Below are positions 49,431-61,857 of a stretch of 64,000 nt of DNA, one piece after another; within the stretch, counting starts at the first letter, position 1; every line of letters starts with the position of its first letter. Origin of the DNA: Balanoglossus misakiensis (taxonomy: Eukaryota > Hemichordata). A program made the translations under genes and the position numbers. Below the pieces are notes generated by a model. The model had not been told where the DNA came from, made no database searches, and saw only the letters and a list, made by a program, of their open reading frames with translations. The stretch is taken from positions 2,480,001 to 2,544,000 of the forward strand of contig CM082590.2 of NCBI GenBank assembly GCA_040954595.2, given 5' to 3'.

Positions 49431-50239
49431 GTTGTGCTTTTTAACAAGAGGCATATCAACGTAGAATTAAGTTCTGAAAGATCTGGATCTAAAGACGAAT
49501 GAAAGTTGCAAAAAAATTGTATAATTAAGTGTTGAAAAAATGGATGAAAGGACATGTGAAATTTGATAAAAATTGTTTAACATATTTTGGTCTTATGGTG
49601 ACTCGTATCCATAAAAAGGATTGGTGTGCTATCATTCAGTAGCCTTGAAATAGGAAATTTTAGTTTTTAATCGGAGTTCAGACAATCCAATTTGGCTTCA
49701 ATAAGATTTAACCAATCACAATTCACTTGAAAGCTTGATTAAAAAAGATTTTGGAAATCTTCATGAGTTTTTGAAAAAATCCATAATAAATCCAAATTCA
49801 CATGACCACTATTAATATAATTGAAAAAAAATTGGAACGGCCAGTAAATTAGAACTTGATTGGCCCTGCAGTTTAGAAAAAAATGTCAACTTTTAGAGAT
49901 TATCAGAAAATCCAATATGGCCGCCATGAAGAAGACCCAACTATAAGCAGCATTGGAGTGACCAAAGTGGTTAGCATGGTTCCAACAGAATGCAAAGGCT
50001 GTATCTGTTATGGATGCTGAGAAATGGTAAGTAAGCCAGAGGTCACGCAAATTTGTGCCAACAAATTTTGACATCAAACTGATAAGTGTCCAACAAGAAC
50101 CAAACTTCTAAGCTCAATTGGTTAACTTTAAATAGGATAAGTACATAACGATTGTGTTAAAGATTAATACTTCATTAGGTGTTCCAGTCCTCTAAATTTG
50201 AAAGCCGTATCTGCTGTGCATGGCAAGTTATGGGAAAGT

Positions 50240-51165
50240 AGATCATGGCCAAAATTATCAAAATATTTGGGTTATGTCCAGGCAGCAATAGTACTCATGT
50301 GTACAATATCATGACTGTTGTGCTTTTTAACAAGAGACATATCCAAGTAGATCAAGGGTCATGGCCAAAATTATCAAAATATTTTGGTTATGTCCTGGCA
50401 GCAATAAAACTCATGTGAACACAATAATGACTGTTGTGCTTTTTAACAAGAGACATATCCAAGTAGATCAAGGGTCATTGCCAAAATTATCAAAATATTT
50501 GGGTTATGTCCTGGCAGCAATAAAACTCGTGTGAACACAATCATGACTGTTGTGCTTTTTAACAAGAGACATATCCAAGTAGATCAAGGGTCATTGCCAA
50601 AATTATCAAAATATTTGGGTTATGTCCTGGCAGCAATAAAACTCATGTGAACACAATCATGACTGTTGTGCTTTTTAACAAGAGGCATATCCAAGTAGAT
50701 CAAGGATCATTGCCAACATTATCAAAATATGTAGGTTATGTCCAGGCAGCAATAAAACTCATGTGAACACAATTATGACTGTTGTGTTTTTTAACAAGAG
50801 ACATATCCAAGTAGATCAAGGGTCATTGCCAAAATTATCAAAATATTTTGGTTATGTCCTGGCAGCAATAAAACTCATGTGAACAAAATCATGACTGTTG
50901 TGCTTTTTAACAAGAGACATATCCAAGTAGATCAAGGGTCATCGCCAAAATTATCAACATATTTGGGTTATGTCCTGGCAGCAATAAAACTCATGTGAAC
51001 ACAATTATGACTGTTGTGCTTTTTAACAAGACTAGAGACATATCCAAGTAGAACAAGGGTCATTGCCAAAATTATCAAAATATTTGGGTTATGTCCTGGC
51101 AGCAATAAAACTCATGTGAACACAATCATGACTGTTGTGCTTTTTAACAAGAGACATATCCAAGT
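50240..51165 (+). repeat. 116-bp tandem repeat block
   Basis: About eight copies with more variation (one carries a small TAG-containing insert near 51030) before the unit body at 51563. Confidence 0.9.
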
Positions 51166-51196
51166 ACAATTCAGTTCTAACAAATCTGAATCAAAG

Positions 51197-52852
51197 GACA
51201 TGTGAAATTTGCCAAAAAATGTAACGTATTCTATACATATGGTGACTCGTATCAATAAAATGAATGTGTGCTTTAAATGAGTAGGCTAGAAATAGGAAAT
51301 CTTTGTCTTTAATTAGAGTTCAGAAAGTCCAATTTGGCTCCAATAAGGTTTAACTAATCACAATACACTTGAAAACTTGATTAGAAAAAGATTTTGGAAA
51401 TGTTAAATGAGATTTTTCAACAATCCATAATGAATCCAAAGTCGCATGACCACTAACAATATTATTGAAAAAAATTGGAAGGGACAGTAAATTAGAACTT
51501 GATTGGCCATGTAGTTTTGAAAAAATGTCAACTTTAAGAGGTTATCAGAAAATCCAATATGGCCAACATGAAGAAGACAATTAAAGGAACATGCAACATT
51601 ACAGGGGCCAAAGCAGTTAGCATGGTTCCAACAGAAAGCAAACTCTGTATCTGTTGTGGATGGCTAGAAATGGTAAGCCAGAGGTCACTATGTCTATGTA
51701 TAATTAACTTCTTAAAACATAGCGTATAGGAAACTGTTGTGCCATTTGGGGATTACACAGATTTTAGGTATTCACCAGAATTAAATCGCGGGCGACATTG
51801 GCAAGCATATATGGCAAAAATATTCAAATACTATGGAAACATAAAAAAATTCACCATGCTCAATCAAGTGTTATGTGTCACTGCAATCTTACAAGCAGCA
51901 CTAAAAAAAACAGATTTTTGTCCAAAAACTGTCTGTAAAATACATGCGAGTATGACAAGCTAATTAGTCCAATCAGACAGAGGCATTCACTGACCTACCA
52001 CCAGTTTATAATAAAATAACCGGTGGTCTCTGTAACAGCTGGACCACAACTGATTTTTGTCCAAAAACTGTCTGTAAAATATATGCGAGTATGACAAGCT
52101 AATTAGTCCAATCAGACAGAGGCATTCACTGACCTACCACCAGTTTATAATAAAATAGCCGGTGGTCTCTGTAACAGCTGGACCGGTAAAATTATATAAG
52201 GCTGTTTATTTTACTGATAAAAAATGTTTATAGGTCTTTGTAGGTTATAATAAAGAAAATTATCAAAATCGGTTCACCAGTTTTCAAGGTACAAAAGCAT
52301 CAAAAAATACTGATATTCTCAAGTATCTTATAAATATTAGGAATATTATGAGCTGATAAATCTTCTAAGCTCTTCTTTCTGGCTAGAAGGTCTGCTATAT
52401 TATCGAATACTCTTTATGCTACTTCCATAATGTTGCCTGTGCAAATTAACAATCAAAATACCCACTTGCTAGACAATTGTAAGACAAACATTTTTGTTGG
52501 GTAATTACAGAATAATTATTTTAATTCCATGCATACTCTACCTAAACACAAATTAGAATATATAACTGAAATTATAATTATACACAGGTCTATGAAATGC
52601 AAAGAAAATGTATTTCTAGGAAAGAACACCCATGGGCATTCAGCTCTAAGCAGATAACATCAGTCACTTTGAAGACATGTCACTTCCCAGACTTGACTAA
52701 ACAAACTTCCAACCCTGAAGTGAAACGCATCTCCGAGTTGCATACACAATATGATCATATAATGTTAGATATTTATCATGGTTTAAGTGAAAACAAATTA
52801 GGAGATGTAAACACCCCTGCCATTTATTCAGTGCCATATAATGCTGCCATTA
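51197..52852 (+). repeat. Tandem duplication, first copy (without the 0.95 kb middle segment)
   Basis: Bases from GACATGTGAAATTTGCC onward to about 52329 reappear at 52854-53986 (offset 1657), apparently without a difference in the parts compared. Bases 52340-52850 reappear at 54932-55445 (offset about 2592). The first copy therefore lacks the roughly 945 bp found at 53987-54931. A smaller internal tandem of about 138 bp (TTTTTGTCCAAAAACTGTCT to ACAGCTGGACC) lies at 51912-52190. Confidence 0.88.
51739..51963 (+). other. Open frame of unknown meaning, first copy
   Basis: 75 codons (second copy at 53396-53620, identical). It contains GRHWQAYMAKIFKYYGNIKK and a cysteine-containing tail that is made by the 138-bp repeat. 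I do not recognise it, and no splice sites or partner exon were found. It may be chance or a decayed coding fragment. Confidence 0.25.
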
Positions 52853-52881
52853 TGACATGTGAAATTTGCCAAAAAATGTAA
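52597..52881 (+). pseudogene. Exon-like coding fragment, first copy (truncated by the duplication)
   Basis: About 87 codons have protein-like composition (KQITSVTLKTCHFPDL, VKRISELHTQYDHIMLDIYH). The last nine codons come from the unrelated sequence joined at 52853. A TATACACAG acceptor-like site lies just upstream. The family is not recognised. The fuller copy is at 55189-55494. Confidence 0.35.
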
Positions 52882-55445
52882 CGTATTCTATACATATGGT
52901 GACTCGTATCAATAAAATGAATGTGTGCTTTAAATGAGTAGGCTAGAAATAGGAAATCTTTGTCTTTAATTAGAGTTCAGAAAGTCCAATTTGGCTCCAA
53001 TAAGGTTTAACTAATCACAATACACTTGAAAACTTGATTAGAAAAAGATTTTGGAAATGTTAAATGAGATTTTTCAACAATCCATAATGAATCCAAAGTC
53101 GCATGACCACTAACAATATTATTGAAAAAAATTGGAAGGGACAGTAAATTAGAACTTGATTGGCCATGTAGTTTTGAAAAAATGTCAACTTTAAGAGGTT
53201 ATCAGAAAATCCAATATGGCCAACATGAAGAAGACAATTAAAGGAACATGCAACATTACAGGGGCCAAAGCAGTTAGCATGGTTCCAACAGAAAGCAAAC
53301 TCTGTATCTGTTGTGGATGGCTAGAAATGGTAAGCCAGAGGTCACTATGTCTATGTATAATTAACTTCTTAAAACATAGCGTATAGGAAACTGTTGTGCC
53401 ATTTGGGGATTACACAGATTTTAGGTATTCACCAGAATTAAATCGCGGGCGACATTGGCAAGCATATATGGCAAAAATATTCAAATACTATGGAAACATA
53501 AAAAAATTCACCATGCTCAATCAAGTGTTATGTGTCACTGCAATCTTACAAGCAGCACTAAAAAAAACAGATTTTTGTCCAAAAACTGTCTGTAAAATAC
53601 ATGCGAGTATGACAAGCTAATTAGTCCAATCAGACAGAGGCATTCACTGACCTACCACCAGTTTATAATAAAATAACCGGTGGTCTCTGTAACAGCTGGA
53701 CCACAACTGATTTTTGTCCAAAAACTGTCTGTAAAATATATGCGAGTATGACAAGCTAATTAGTCCAATCAGACAGAGGCATTCACTGACCTACCACCAG
53801 TTTATAATAAAATAGCCGGTGGTCTCTGTAACAGCTGGACCGGTAAAATTATATAAGGCTGTTTATTTTACTGATAAAAAATGTTTATAGGTCTTTGTAG
53901 GTTATAATAAAGAAAATTATCAAAATCGGTTCACCAGTTTTCAAGGTACAAAAGCATCAAAAAATACTGATATTCTCAAGTATCTTCAACATTTTTCAAA
54001 AAATTATGCACGATTCACAGAAGAATACTTCTTTCAGTTTTACAGGAGATCATCTAAACTTGTAAAGAAAATCTCTCTATTTTTTGCATGGCACCATGGG
54101 AAATATGAAATTTTGCAATGTTTGATGTTCCGTGTCTCAATCATAGTTGATCTAATTGTAACGAAATTTTCAGAATATATTACAATATATGTGCAGATAC
54201 AGATAGTGACTTCAGTTTTTGATATCTGGATTACAATTTAAATTCCCAGGCGCTCAAAAAAGGAAAAACCTAGCATTTTACCATTGCAAATGGGCGGCCA
54301 TATTGGATTGATATTTCATTAGATGGCAATATCTGTTTATACACTGCAATTTGCTGAAAATCAGTTCAATCACTGTAGTGAGTGGAAATATTTAAATTCT
54401 TGTGTATTTTGAGCAATAATACTACTACCAAAAATATTTTATACAGTTACTTCTGGACAGCAAAAATTGCCATCATTCAAGTCAAACTCTCAGATCGGCC
54501 CTTTTGCTTGCCTGTGTTGGGCAGATATCAAAAGTGGAGAAAGTTGGATAGTGTAATGTCTACATGTATTTGTACTATCCTTGTAGTCTATTAACATTTA
54601 CACGATTTTCATATTAATTTTGGTATGATATGCATGGAAAGACTGGCTGGCTATAAATCATAAAACTGAACGTCCTTGCACCATACAGTTTTTACTGCAT
54701 ACACATGTAGTTTAAGCAAACTGTGTATTTCATGTATTCCACTTTTCTGCCTTCCTTGCTGGCTTTCTCCATTTATTTTCTTACTGTTTCTTTGTAACAT
54801 TACTGATTTTTTTTTCTGGTAATTCAATTTCTGGCTGAAATAAATGTACTAGAGCTGGTAAGGTTTCCTGAACATTAATCCCTGTATCTTGAAGGCAGGT
54901 GTGCAAGTTCATATAAAGTTCATTGGTTAAAGGAATATTATGAGCTGATAAATCTTCTAAGCTCTTCTTTCTGGCTAGAAGGTCTGCTATATTATCGAAT
55001 ACTCTTTATGCTACTTCCATAATGTTGCCTGTGCAAATTAACAATCAAAATACCCACTTGCTAGACAATTGTAAGACAAACATTTTTGTTGGGTAATTAC
55101 AGAATAATTATTTTAATTCCATGCATACTCTACCTAAACACAAATTAGAATATATAACTGAAATTATAATTATACACAGGTCTATGAAATGCAAAGAAAA
55201 TGTATTTCTAGGAAAGAACACCCATGGGCATTCAGCTCTAAGCAGATAACATCAGTCACTTTGAAGACATGTCACTTCCCAGACTTGACTAAACAAACTT
55301 CCAACCCTGAAGTGAAACGCATCTCCGAGTTGCATACACAATATGATCATATAATGTTAGATATTTATCATGGTTTAAGTGAAAACAAATTAGGAGATGT
55401 AAACACCCCTGCCATTTATTCAGTGCCATATAATGCTGCCATTAT
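52853..55445 (+). repeat. Tandem duplication, second copy (with middle segment)
   Basis: It begins at the junction ..GCCATTATG|ACATGTGAAATT.. and contains the same blocks as 51197-52852 in the same order, plus 53987-54931, which is seen only once. It also includes one 0.9-kb unit body landmark at 53218. Confidence 0.85.
53987..54931. other. Single-copy segment inside the duplication
   Basis: AT-rich sequence absent from the first copy. It contains CCATATTGGATT, shared with the repeat units and with 55625, and no convincing gene. Confidence 0.5.
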
Positions 55446-55494
55446 GCACATATTGACTCTAGCCACTTTCCCAGTGGGAGGAAAAAGACTTTAA
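55189..55494 (+). CDS. Exon-like coding fragment, second copy, unknown function
   Basis: A 101-codon frame with the same first 87 codons as 52597, then HILTLATFPVGGKRL and a stop. Composition is mixed, with charged and hydrophobic residues, and it is not low-complexity. Possible acceptors (ATTATACACAG) precede it. I cannot name it; it may be the last exon of a gene or a transposon-derived fragment. Confidence 0.35.
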   Translation: MQRKCISRKEHPWAFSSKQITSVTLKTCHFPDLTKQTSNPEVKRISELHTQYDHIMLDIYHGLSENKLGDVNTPAIYSVPYNAAIMHILTLATFPVGGKRL

Positions 55495-55499
55495 TGGAC

Positions 55500-56460
55500 A
55501 CCAGGCGGGAAGAAACGAAAGTTACTAAGTTTTTGGCATTTCATTTTTATTTGTGAGATCGAGAAATTAAAATATGACAAGTTTAGAAAATAATCAGATT
55601 ACACAGTATGTCCCAGTTCGTATGGCGGCCATATTGGATTCTGAACTCTCTAGTGATATAAACATATAGTGTACTTGGCGAGTCTCAGTATAGGGAAATC
55701 AACACAATCAGACAAAACTTGGGTTACCCATTGCAATAATACTATCAAATTTCAAAGCAATCCCATATGCAGTTTCAGAAAAATCAGTATTTTCACCAAA
55801 ATTGTACAATATCTTACGTCAATCGCTTCAGGGAACATGCCTACCAAAGCTCAAGGCAATCTGACAATCAGTTTGAAAGAAAATAATTTTTAATGAAAAA
55901 TTCCAAAACTATCACACACAAAACGCAAATATGCATATTTCAAGTATTTTTCTAAAACATCTCACTTAATTATTCCCAAGGAACAACCCTGCAAAATTTG
56001 AAAGCAATCTGACAAGCAGTTTTAGATAAAACAATTTTTGACCAAAAAAGACAAAAAATTCTACAAAATTATAAATATGCACATTTTTCATCAACCAGGT
56101 TTTCATCAAATGGGACCATATATCCAAATGTATGCTTCAAAGCAACACGACTCTCAGAGAAAAAAATGCTTGTCACCCTGGTCAAAAATTTGGTTTTACT
56201 AAAACATCAAATCGGTTATCTCTCAAAGCTAAAAGGGTTATCACCAAACAGATTACAATTTTCTTTACTTGTGGTGGTTTTGGTTTTATCGGTTTGCCCA
56301 ATAAAAATTAGGATAATTGTTTAAGTATGCCAACAGTGAGGTGGAAATCACACCAGAAAAGCGAAAATACGCCAACAACATGTAAACAGTAAAATGTTAC
56401 GAAAAAACAAACAGAAAAGCGAAAATACACCAACCACGTTTAAACCGTAAAATTAAAAAA
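55500..56460. repeat. Degenerate 'CAAAGCAATCTGACAAGCAG' repeat region
   Basis: Loosely spaced copies of a motif like CAAAGCAATCTGACAAGCAG followed by a TTTTTGACCAAAAA block occur at 55755, 55855, 56005 and 56140. The same family resumes at 58290-58900 and 59270-59800. Its layout (AAATTTCAAAG..., then AGAAAA..TTTTGACCAAAAA) resembles the 146-bp tandem unit, so they may share an origin. Confidence 0.55.
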
Positions 56461-58020
56461 AAATGCAAACACTGGCTCTACGTGCGCTTAGGCAAGAGGC
56501 CTAGCAATAAAATTCTCACAGAGTATAACCCTATAAATATGTCTAGACTTTCTCGATTATGACCTCAGGGTCAGCAGCGAAGCCATACACAGAATGGCCG
56601 AGAGGCATGGCTAGCTGCACGCCCGTAGCTCGGATTTTTTTCTGGAATAAGACCTACTTCTGTTCAACTACAAGGTGTTGAACGGATAGCTGCAAATCAC
56701 CTAATACCAGACTAAACAATCGAGCGACGGTAACGTAGCTACATAGGCTATGGTACTAAAAGCAATGACTGGATTATGAGCCTACCGAAAAGACGTCTTG
56801 ATCCCGCGGCAGTAAGAAGGAAAGTGGTCGAAACCCGGCGTCGCACACCGGAAACGGGTCAATGATCACCTGTTGTTATGGAGAGTGGGACTTGTTACCC
56901 AATCACAGACCATAGTTAGCATTACGACACACTAATGAATATGCATACATGCTATAGCTGCATATTTTATTATTTTAGAACGCACTGGAACATGCTCGCA
57001 TTCGAAGGAATATTCCATTTGTATATGCAAATAGCAAACCTATGTTCTCGAGTGTGAGTGCACCATTGTCTCAGGGGGGTGGCTCACGTCCCAAAGAACA
57101 GGGGGTAATTTTCTACCACAGCCGCGCATTTCAAACCGAGCAAGCAAACTGCTAACTTCCGTTGTCTGGGCAACATTTTGATGTGCGTTAAGTTTTGCAC
57201 CTATTCGACTTTGAGGAAACAGACCTATAATACTTCCTAATGTGGTTCTCTTTCTGGGTCATTTTGTTGGTCCAACCACGATCCACGAGATCGTAAACTG
57301 CTTGGATTAGGGCGCGTTAGGAAGCTGCAGCTGCGGCCGCAGGTCAAGTCGGTGTGTGTTGTATTTAACAAACATGGTGAATGTGTTCGGCACAGCAACA
57401 TGCTCGCTCTACCCACAGCCACTGTACCGTACTGTCGATCGTTTCCATGTCTGTTTCACGCTCGCTCTTTATAATGCCCTTATCACGCCTCCCGTATTGT
57501 GTTCATGATATGACAGTCCCACTAATCTGACAACACGCTCGCTTTTATTATGTCAATTTGTCCCGTTCGCTAGCACTGCGTTCAGGCCTGCATTCACCAT
57601 TAACAGACTATCCCATTCGCCAACTTTACTGAACTACAAAGTGAAGAACCAGTTTGCGTCTTGGCCGAAACAACCGGGGTCATGGAAATTAAAGGCCGAA
57701 CCGAGAAGATTAAGTGCCATTCCCGAAGTAACGACCAACCAATGTTTACAGAGAAATCAGATGACATCAAATAGCGGAGTTCTTATCCTGTCGGGATGTG
57801 TTTACCTCGGAATCGGCGAAGTTTTTTTGTCGTCGAGTTTGATTTCATGGACGATGCAGTCTAGTTATTTGATGATCCATAATTGATATTTTTTTTTTTG
57901 GGGGGGGGGGGGGGGGGGTCCTGGTGTCGATAATTCGAGGCAGGAGAAGAAATGTGCCGCCAGCGCAAATTGCCGTTTTTCTCGCTCTGTTTAGTCGATT
58001 TTGACAACTTCAAAAGTATT
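56460..58020. other. GC-richer island, unassigned
   Basis: The region is clearly richer in G, C and CpG than its surroundings (for example GCTGCAGCTGCGGCCGCAGG at 57324). It contains open frames of 61 codons (minus, 57422-57237) and 81 codons (plus, 57641-57886) that I do not recognise. A run of about 20 G follows ten T near 57890-57918. It could be a promoter/first exon or an inserted element; no splice-supported gene was built. Confidence 0.35.
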
Positions 58021-58289
58021 AAACTTCACTCTGCGTTGGTCGAGAGGTCTTAAATTTTACCCATCCAACAAAACAAACGTTTGTAGTCAATAAAGTGTTC
58101 TTGGCGGGAATTAAAATTGATTCAATGCAATTCAAGTTTGAATTTGATCAAATTTTCTAAATATAGATAAATCGACAGGCCAACACTGTCCATGCACCAA
58201 AAAGAACAGCTGGTCGCGGAGATTAATTTTGTTTTTGTATATAACAAAATACCCTACAAAATATAAAAGTTCCGAATTACCTATAATTT

Positions 58290-59810
58290 GATTCCATTAT
58301 AATTCCAATACTATTAACTCAATTTTAGAGTAATACACTGGGAACTATTATTTTTCAAAATTGGAAAATATGCCCCCAAAATACAAGATATTGCCAACAA
58401 AAAGCATTGACACTTTCATCATTGGTTTTGTAAATTATCATGACAACGCACCCAGGAACCTTTAAATCAAATTTGAAAGCAATGGAGTAGAGGGTTCTGA
58501 GAAAGAGTTTTGACCAAAAATGGCAAAAATCACCCCAAAAATATAATATTAAATTCTTCTAGTTGATTTGACAAACATACATGCAAATTTCCAAAGCAAT
58601 CTATGAGCTGTTTTACATTTAAAAAATGATCAAAAAGGTAAAAATTGCTCGCAAATTTTGCAGCAATTTAAACAAAACTTTAGTAACTCAGATCACCTAT
58701 ATGAAGCTCCATACTAAATTTCAAAGAGGTGGGCTGATTAATTCCAGAAAGGTAGTTTTTTTACAAAAATGTAGAAAAACACAAACAAATGCGAAAAATA
58801 GAAAATTCAAAGTATTACCTCAAAACATACAGAATCATTATGACCAGGGGTTGCTGAGTTTCTGAGTTTTGACCAAATTAAGGTTTTTCCCAGAAAATTT
58901 GCATATTTTTGGCAATGTCAACTTCGTTTGAACAAACTCCCATCTACAACCCGGTATGCATCTATACACCATATATCGAGGTTGTACGCGTAGCAGTCTT
59001 CAAGTTTTTGATGTGGATGGACATACTCCCATACATCCATACAGATGCAACGTACCGATCTCATAAGGTCCCACTGGAATATACCAATACAAATGTGACA
59101 TAAACACTTGACTTGCGGGCGCTGTTACTCCTCAATGAAAGCAGATAACGCGACACAAACTGGTCATTTTTTTCAAACTTGTGCTATAAGTAATATGTGT
59201 GACCAACTCTATGACTTAATTTTTTGTTAATGACCTAATACCAAACAAATAGATATGATCTAATTTAAAAAAACTGTCCCAAAACTGCCAAACACAAAAA
59301 TGCAAACATCACCAAAATTATACAATATCTTACTTCGATGAGAACATGCTTACCAAAGTTCAAAGCAATCTGACAAGTGGTTTCAACGAGAAAATCACAA
59401 GTTACCTCAAGAACACAAATAAGCAAATTTCAACAAAATTTTCAAACAACTTACAATTGCTTAACCCTGAGAACATGCCTACCAATTCCCAAAGCAATCT
59501 GACAAGCACGAGGTTTCAGAGAAAACGATTTTTGACCAAAAATTGCAAAATTTGGCTCATAATTACAAATGTGCAAACTTTGCAACAATTACACCTATAG
59601 GAAGATTTATACTAAAAGTTAAAGAAATCAGCCAATTACTTTCATAGAAAATATTTTACCATTGTGTTAAAAGACAAAACATTCATAACAAGTAGACAAT
59701 TCACGATGTTAGCTTAGAACTTATATAGCTCTATGATCTTGGCATAAGAAACATGCATACCACTTTTCAAAGCAATCTGACCAGTAGTTCCCAGCTAACA
59801 ACTGAGAACA
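58290..59810. repeat. Degenerate 'CAAAGCAATCTGACAAGCAG' repeat region, continued
   Basis: Copies of the motif lie near 58475, 58595, 59360, 59490 and 59775, usually followed by a TTTTTGACCAAAAA-like block. A less repetitive stretch with an open frame at 58909-59103 interrupts it. No gene is supported. Confidence 0.5.
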
Positions 59811-59829
59811 GAATAGCCAAAATCATCAC

Positions 59830-61850
59830 CAGCGCCTAACACTACATTTGATTTTAATCAGATGAAAAAGGGAAGTAAGCAGACCATTTGTTGGAGCGGC
59901 TGATCCTCACCTGAAATCAAAGAGACAGACAAAAGCACTCATTTTATCAGAATATTTATTTTATGTATGCAAAAATCCTAACATGATATCTCTGTCTACC
60001 TGTTTATCCTGATAGGAAAATTGTTAGAATAAAAATATCAAAGATATTTCTTCCTAACGCTGCATACACTATGTACATACTCTAGCAGTCTTGAAAGTAC
60101 AATGAAATGTTTGTCAAAAGCTCTTCTTAAAAACTGCATAACATACCAAACTTTCAGTACAATATAAGCAATATCCGGAAAAAAATTAAACCAACTTAGC
60201 ATCTTATGCAAAATGAAAGAAATTGAGGAATCGTGTCCCCCCTTCCCTTCAGCACTATACATGATTCTACAGCCTCAGGGTGTCATTCTTCACACAAACA
60301 TAAAATGAATGGCTGAAATTCTAGAAATGTAGAAACAATGACATGTGAATATTGTTATTAAAAATGTGATTTTAATCGTTTGGCAACTATGGTCACTTCC
60401 TAATAATTGACTATATTTCTTAACATGCATCTAATAGTTTGATTCTACCATGCTTGTCACGGATTTTGCCGATCACCAAACACAAAACACAACAAAATGG
60501 TTTAACAGTTTCACAAGCCATATGCCTAAAACAGGGACATCATCAGTTCATATGTATGGCCAGTCTGGCTACAGAGGTGAACTGACTATGTATATGCATG
60601 GGATTCTTTTATATCCCTTTGGTCACGTGACCAGTTTATATATTTTCTGCTATTTCCCCAAGGGATTCATAGTCGATTCTATTTTCTTATCACCTGACGG
60701 ATTCTGGCGAATCATGACACAGTGTTAGCATGAGGTATGTTATAAATACAGATATTACATACATACCGGTATTCAAATGAACTAATGGTTCGGTCCAAAT
60801 CCATTGTTTCTGTTGGAAAAGTTGGATGTCTACACAGGGAACTGGGGGTGAATGGTGAGAGTGCTAAGAAAAAAGGCTGATGGTAATTTTCCATTTTTAT
60901 CTAACCTGTATACATGTGTGTGCTTAATCTTTCCCAATAATGCTGACACACAACAAGTTAATTGTTTTACAAAACTCTCCTTGAGAGTCAAATGAAGGCA
61001 CCTGATATAAGCCCAAAGACTTCATTCTTTTCCACACACCACTTTTCTCTTTTCAAAGAGCTCCATTTCAAATTGTGTACACAAACAATGTCATTGTCAC
61101 TGCCCAAGCCCAAACTTTCAAATTACAATGTGACATTTCAAAACACTGTTAGACTTCCCAATGAAACATTAACTCTGGATCGGTATCCATTCAAATTAGT
61201 GACAGCCCCGGGGTTACATTGTTGATAATTTTGTTATAATGGTGATATTTAATTGTTTGACTTTAACAAAAATTATGACATGGACGTATAAACGTGTTAT
61301 GTCCACACATATGCTGTGAGTTCAGCTTCAATCCAATTTCATAACAAATTATTCAACAACAAAAATAGAAAATGAACATCAAGAGCTAGTGACTTCGTGG
61401 CTTTCACATGATAAATATACATTGCCCCATGCTAGAGTGTAATATTAACATGTCTCATACAACCTACAATTCTCTGTATATAACCAAACACATTCATTAT
61501 AGCTGCATTAGTTGGGTCACATAATCTGGAACCAGATAGGCTGACCTGAGCAATCCATGTTTTTGCAAGTGTTGTATTGTCACTGTTATAGTGTGACTTC
61601 TTTGGTGTAATGCTCCAATGAACATGTGAGTTTCAATTGGATAGATAAATGACCAATAACACAAAGTCTGTGATTGGGTAATACAAATGATTGGTATACA
61701 ACTGGAAGTTCTGACACTGAAAGAGCTGTCTATTGCTCTCTTCCCTGAGGGAGCGATAGAGAGTAACTTTAGAGATACATTCTCCAATGATCAGGAGTTA
61801 ATAAGGTATTAGTCTAGTATATAGCTGTATTATATCTGCTTTGCTTTCAA
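59830..61850. other. No gene recognised
   Basis: AT-rich, apparently unique sequence. Frames of 60-96 codons at 60038-60262 (minus), 60450-60728 (plus), 60962-61225 (plus) and 61497-61787 (minus) show no motifs. GGTCACGTGACC at 60621-60632 is a perfect palindrome. Could be intergenic or intronic. Confidence 0.4.
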
Positions 61851-61857
61851 AAAACTA

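Larger units (their letters stand above)
34390..51690. repeat. Complex repeat array of about 0.9-1.7 kb units
   Basis: A unit landmark, AATCCAATATGGCCrCCATGAAGAAGAC-like, recurs near 35756, 36652, 39356, 40381, 41285, 44489, 45667, 47311, 48218, 49916 and 51563. Around it the order is conserved: a TGGCTyCAATAAGGTTTAACC block, the landmark, ATGGTTCCAACAGAAAGCA, TGATCAGTGTCCAACAA, TTGGTTAACTTTAAATAG, CATTAGGTGTTCCAGTCCTC, TGTATCTGCTGTGCATGCC, then one to twenty 116-bp subrepeats, then ATTAAGTTCTGAAAGATCTGG. Unit length is about 900 bp plus the subrepeats. Large segments are duplicated: 38.4-39.9 kb to 44.7-46.0 kb (offset 6311), 40.35-41.0 kb to 47.28-47.9 kb (offset 6930), and 36.1-36.7 kb to 44.0-44.55 kb. 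No gene is supported here. Confidence 0.9.
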
